A DNA stretch of 64,000 nucleotides, taken from Allacma fusca. Taxonomy: Eukaryota > Arthropoda > Collembola > Symphypleona > Sminthuridae. Numbering within the stretch: position 1 is the stretch's first letter; every line of letters starts with the position of its first letter. The stretch spans positions 39,470,801 to 39,534,800 of the forward strand of contig OX359247.1 of assembly GCA_947179485.1 (NCBI GenBank), in the 5' to 3' direction. Below the pieces are notes generated by a model. The model had not been told where the DNA came from, searched no databases, and saw nothing but the letters and a program-made list of their open reading frames with translations. The translations under genes were made by a program, and so were the position numbers. Positions 60,021 to 64,000 of the stretch are shown here, piece by piece.

Positions 60021-60560
60021 GGTCATTGTGGAATATTTGAATGAAGCTGAGGCATTCATACCTCCAGAATTTCTTGTCCATCGATTTCCGTACTATCTTG
60101 CTGACTATGAGGACAGTCCAGGTATCAAGGTGTATATTTTGAACATTTTCAAGACAATGATTGTTTTTTATTAGTTAGTTTAAATTTTGTGAACTGAATT
60201 TGGAATTAAACTGAAAGTTTGGGTTTGGGAATTGGGTAGTTCAGGCTGTCATTAATGCTGTAAAAAGGTACAGTAAACAGCGTACATAGAGCGTACGTAA
60301 ATTCCATGACGTTGTATTCAGTGTGTAATATTAACATTATTATTTGTTTATGTATCATTAGCTTCGTTGCTAGAGAAAACGAACTTCCAGCAATTCGTGA
60401 TTTTGATTGACTTTGAAGGATTGGATGTACAATTGGCCCAAGTCTTGTTCCTCCTGAATGTAATTTTTTCAATGCTACAACTGTTCGTCTCGTGTCCAGT
60501 CATTTTAAATGTTATCCTATTTTACATAATATTTGCAAGTTTGCTGTGCAAATTTTAAAT
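60021..60560 (+). pseudogene. Truncated copy of the 44.4-kb SEC14-like gene
   Basis: Exon 1 is gone: the text jumps from gaagtgaattctta to agaatgttat, deleting about 385 bases relative to copy A. Exon 2 (about 60022-60121) is still open but lacks six bases of the GYDYED motif. Exon 3 (about 60219-60267) keeps its first and last bases but has lost about 65 in between, giving a stop. Exon 4 (from 60361) has a small deletion after VARE and then reads FVILIDFEGLDVQLA. Exons 5 and 6 lie beyond the duplication breakpoint. It is non-functional. Confidence 0.9.
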
Positions 60561-62679
60561 TAATATCGCATTTCTGTAAAAAAAATGAAATAATTGTTTT
60601 CAATGTGTTCATGTTGCTAAAAATGTAAATTTCTATGCAAGTGCATGTGTTATTGCCCGCCATGTCAGGCTCGAATTCAACCTCTTGGTTGTGATAGTTG
60701 TAGTTGAAGGACCAGCGTTAAAACGCAATAATTCGAATTTTAATTAAAGAGAAAATATTCCCAGCCTCAAGGTCTTGCCTCAAAATACGCCAGCTTATGG
60801 CCTAACCTTGAGAATGTCAGTGCTTAAGAAAAGACAAACTCCGGAGCTAACCTCACTCACGTCTTTCCTTTGACAAGTTCAAAGCTGACTGAATTTAATG
60901 ACAATTTTCTCTATCAAACTTAATAAACATACAATTGAAAACATGTAAACCAAACTAGCCGTTAAAGACAGGCTTTGGTAGCTGCAAAAACGACCAGCTC
61001 TTCTTCAGACTTTGACTATTTTTCTCGGCTGTACTTCCAACATGCGACTCTCTCACTCTCACTATTAGTTACTACATAGCTCCTAGCTCCTAGTCAACGA
61101 AGCAGTGTGCAACATCCTTGGATATTTGTGTTAGTAGCGGCCTTGACTTACAATTAGTTTAATATGAAGAAACCTTTGAATTAATTCAAATACCTTTCTG
61201 CATGAACATACAGGGATGGGAAATCTAGATAGGTTGGAATCAGGAATTGATTAAGGGTTTAATAAAAAAGATTTGCATCAATGCATTGGAAATAAAATTC
61301 TAGCAGTTTGGGTTTGGATTATTGGATTGAAAATAAAAATAAGAAAATTCGATTGGAATACCGGATTAAACAATAAGAATTTTGATTTTATTAGAGGATT
61401 AACAGACAATTTGACTATTAGGTTATTATCTTACGTAAAAGAGGATTAGCTTTGCGATATATACATACGTATTTACAGTAAATTCATTGCTGCAGTCGCT
61501 TTATCTATTATTACAATAAAAAATCGTATGGAAACTGGCTTGGGGGTTTATAACCCATCAGTAACAAAACTAAACTCATCCAGTTTATGTTAGCATAATT
61601 AGCACAAATTTTGATCAATAGCTGTTTTTTTAAATTACGTTAGGATGATTGTAAGTCGGTTGACAAAAAAATCATAATTCTTTTGAATTAATCTGATGTT
61701 GTGGGGCATGTTTTTTAAAATAATTATATGTAAAATAAAGGTTATACAGCGTGCGTTTAAAACGGTAATAATTAAGCTATTTAAGCTGATAAAATGTTGG
61801 TTAGCCAGCCTTGGTTTAAAATTGTCCTTTTTAATATGGAGTATGATGGACAACTTTACTAAAAAACCCAAAGTTAAAATAAAATTGTGGTTGATAAAAG
61901 ATGATGACTGATTATATTAGTCACATTTTACTAAATATTCAAAGGTGTACACAGTGGATAATTGAGCGGGGTAATTATTATCTATTATTAATATGGTTAA
62001 ATGAGTCAATATAAGTAAATGCGAGTGATCGTAGGCTACGTTCTGGAGATTTTATTCACATGGACGTGAAACTTTAAATCTTGGCTTACAAAAATTGATT
62101 ATTAACTCGATTTTTGACCAGGAACGCTGTCAATGCATCATAGCTTCATCATTTTATTTAATAGTATGTCTGACATGTGTTGGTGGACCCCAGAGTTACT
62201 CGTATACTCTCTTATGTACTCTCCTACCCAAAGTTAGAATTTAATCTTGGCGGTTAAAAGATTATGACTGACCATATTAGCCAAACTGTAGATACTAATA
62301 TTCAAAGGCGTACATAATAAGCAAGTGGTAGCTGTTTCGAATTAACCATACATATTAAAAAGAAAGCTGTTCATATTATTTCTTTCATTTGAGCAAAAAT
62401 AATAATTTCTTTAAAATAAAAATCAACGCATTTTTTTAAAGAATGAAAAAAAATGAACCGCTATGTTCAACAGGTCATGTACATAAGTGACGACTGCCAT
62501 CACCATCATGACAATCACTTTCAAATTAGTAAGAAGGATAATTTACATTATAGACTTTAATAATAATAATAATAATAATATATTAATTAGTCATATCTTA
62601 CTCAAGTCTTGGAATAGGAGCCACAATTTATTTGCAATCCGGAATTATTTATTAATTTTCAATATGTAATTGCATTTAT
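60561..62679. other. Intergenic, no gene recognised
   Basis: After the duplication breakpoint (about 60645) the sequence has no relation to the 45.5-kb region. From about 61200 to 61440 GGATTA/GGATTG words recur after CAGGGATGGGAAATC, hinting at another hAT-like end without a located partner. Further right are AT-rich stretches and an AAT microsatellite (about 62560). Confidence 0.4.
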
Positions 62680-63676
62680 TCATTTTAACTGTTTGTCCAG
62701 TTTGAACATTTTCTTCCGGTACCGTTGTTCCTGTCGGCGCTGTTTTTGAGAAATACGGCCTGAGGTGGTGTTTCTTCGGCGCTTTTGGTCCAACCTGCGC
62801 TGTTCTTTCTTTGACAGCTAAACAAAACAAGGTTTTAAGAACAGACCGATTAAAATTCATTGTGAATTATTCATCACAATGCCTTTTGCCAAGGTTTTAA
62901 TGATGGCATGGTTTAGAGACAATAATACTGAGTATAATTAAATTGATAGCTTGGTCCAAATAATTTTAGTTTAAAAGTCTTACCTCAGCTGGCTGGGACA
63001 CAGGTATCTGAGAATCAGCAATATCACTCGCAGTTTCAGTTTCACAGACCTTGTGAAAAAGTATGAAATGAAACAACAACTATAAAATATGATAACTTTG
63101 ATATTGTCATGTCAGAGTGACACAACAGTCTTTACTCACTAGTAAATAAGGTATATAGAGAATGAATTATGCGATTCCCCATTTTGCAGTAAGCCTTTTT
63201 CTAGATTTTCATAAATGTATCACAATGACAAATAGTAACATTACGACAATATAGCAAAGTATTGTACAAATATAATTTACCTCCTGAGTAGTCTCAATCT
63301 CATCACTAACAGAACTACTTGCGGTACTAGATTGCGTCGGTGTTTCCTCCTTCCGTTTCCGGGAAAGTTCTCTGGGGTCAATGTACGGATACGGTGCATC
63401 TGAAGCCCACCAGTCGATCTCTTTCTCAACAATAATGTCAAGCTTTTCCTAATAAAATAATCATACATTATTTATCTAAGTTGTATTCAAATAGAGTCAA
63501 GTAAATTAAAAATACATGCCTCAGTAAAGTATTTACGTATTGTGAAGTCCAACATTTCATATTTCAGAAAATACACTTACTATTCGGAGCCCTCGAGGAA
63601 GCGGTGGTTGCTTCGGTGGCTGGTAGGACTGACGAACGAAAGGAGGTTCTTTCGGGATCCAAACGTATCTCTGCAT
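62680..63676 (-). CDS. Small four-exon gene of unknown function, about 155 aa
   Basis: Four minus-strand exons, 63581-63676, 63281-63448, 62984-63049 and 62680-62817, all join in phase 0 with GT..AG borders (96 + 168 + 66 + 138 nt). The product begins MQRYVWIPKEPPFVRQ, then a proline-rich stretch (PPKQPPLPRG). Next come an acidic and aromatic segment (EKEIDWWASDAPYPYIDP), a Ser/Thr-rich linker, and a strongly basic, Gln-rich C-terminus (KKEQRRLDQKRRR, QKQRRQEQRYRKK) that could bind nucleic acid or act as a nuclear signal. The ATG follows an AG directly, so an upstream exon or a 5' leader intron is possible and the gene may extend past the window. I do not recognise the family; it is unrelated to the lipid-binding cluster. 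Confidence 0.5.
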
Positions 63677-63918
63677 CTAAAATTTACGTACAAATGTAAT
63701 TTACCAACCGCAGCTCATATATTCAGCTATTCTCCAGTCACAATAAAGCTATAAATACAAATGATAAAAATTGAAGAGGAATCACGATGTGGTTGCTTTT
63801 ACAGAGAATAATTTTATTAAATATGTTGTAGATATTCAAAGTAATTAATGCTAGTAGTTGATTCTTTAAAATTTATTATGAATGTATTTGCTAATGTTAA
63901 AAATGAAAGATAAAAAAG

Positions 63919-64000
63919 TTAAATATTAAAGTACTAAGTTAAATATTAAATTACTAAGTTAAATATGAAATTACTAAGTTAAATATGAAATTACTAAGTT
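63919..64000. repeat. 20-bp tandem repeat, four copies, runs off the window
   Basis: Unit AAATAT(T/G)AAATTACTAAGTT is repeated head to tail to the last base, so the true array length is unknown. Confidence 0.9.

Larger units (their letters stand above)
54010..60645. repeat. Segmental duplication, copy B of the 41.06-45.48 kb block
   Basis: Gene order, orientation and flanks repeat those of copy A: start of the 39.5-kb gene, the minus-strand gene, the divergent spacer and the plus-strand gene. Copy B is longer because of insertions: a hAT-like element at 54559, about 0.3 kb at 55544-55880, about 0.4 kb in an intron, a local tandem duplication, and a hAT-like element at 59165. The right end lies near 60645, just before the position of exon 5 of the plus-strand gene. 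Confidence 0.85.

Noticed and set aside
60648-61200. Possible solo LTR starting TGTTATTGCCCGCC
   Set aside because: No matching CA end or 5-bp target duplication could be located.
61203-61440. Possible fifth hAT-like element (CAGGGATGGGAAATC with GGATTA words)
   Set aside because: No mirrored right end or 8-bp flank repeat found, so only mentioned as a hint.

Overview
This window is eukaryotic. It is AT-rich, with small multi-exon genes split by introns of tens to a few hundred bases with GT..AG borders, and it is full of short DNA transposons. No source is given. The family expansion and gene style suggest an arthropod, possibly a springtail; that is inference only.

The dominant content is a tandem cluster of one gene family: small secreted SEC14-like (CRAL-TRIO) lipid-binding proteins of about 256-278 residues. 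I assembled ten complete six-exon genes (3.1-4.6, 6.5-8.1, 20.2-21.6, 27.2-28.5, 31.6-33.2, 36.1-37.9, 39.5-41.1, 42.0-43.7, 44.4-45.9 and 56.3-58.4 kb), one gene cut by the left window edge (153-1191), and four broken relics (13.4-14.6, 30.6-31.0, 54.0 and 60.0-60.6 kb). All intact genes keep the same intron phases (0-1-2-1-1). Exon 1 carries a signal peptide, exons 2-3 the FPYY..GYD..(R/Q)PVW..E(V/I)GKYN segment, exon 4 the V(F/L)xxGDWEGLDIxQ strand, and exon 6 the KI-x4-GTNKxKW...IP(T/P)WYGG end. Nine of the eleven signal-peptide exons end in an N-glycosylation sequon, N-(F/Y)-(S/T), which supports secretion. All genes are on the minus strand except the one at 44.4 kb and its broken copy at 60 kb, each divergent from a minus-strand partner.

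The cluster grew by at least two rounds of segmental duplication. A gene plus its flanks exists three times (pseudogene at 13-15.6 kb, genes at 20-24 kb and 27-30 kb). A larger block holding the start of the 41-kb gene, the 42-kb gene and the 44-kb gene was copied to 54-60.6 kb, where one gene stayed intact and both ends decayed.

Mobile DNA fills the gaps: a Ty3/Gypsy-type LTR retrotransposon (16162-19690) with nearly identical LTRs but an internally deleted, frame-shifted pol; four hAT-like non-autonomous elements with 8-bp target duplications, each filled with its own short subterminal repeat, one of them expanded into a roughly 1-kb minisatellite (10664-12756); a Harbinger-like MITE inside an intron (39750-39972); three inverted-repeat or foldback elements (25966-26822, 49838-51631, 51641-53758); and several tandem repeats. 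At the right end is a small four-exon gene of unknown function (62680-63676).
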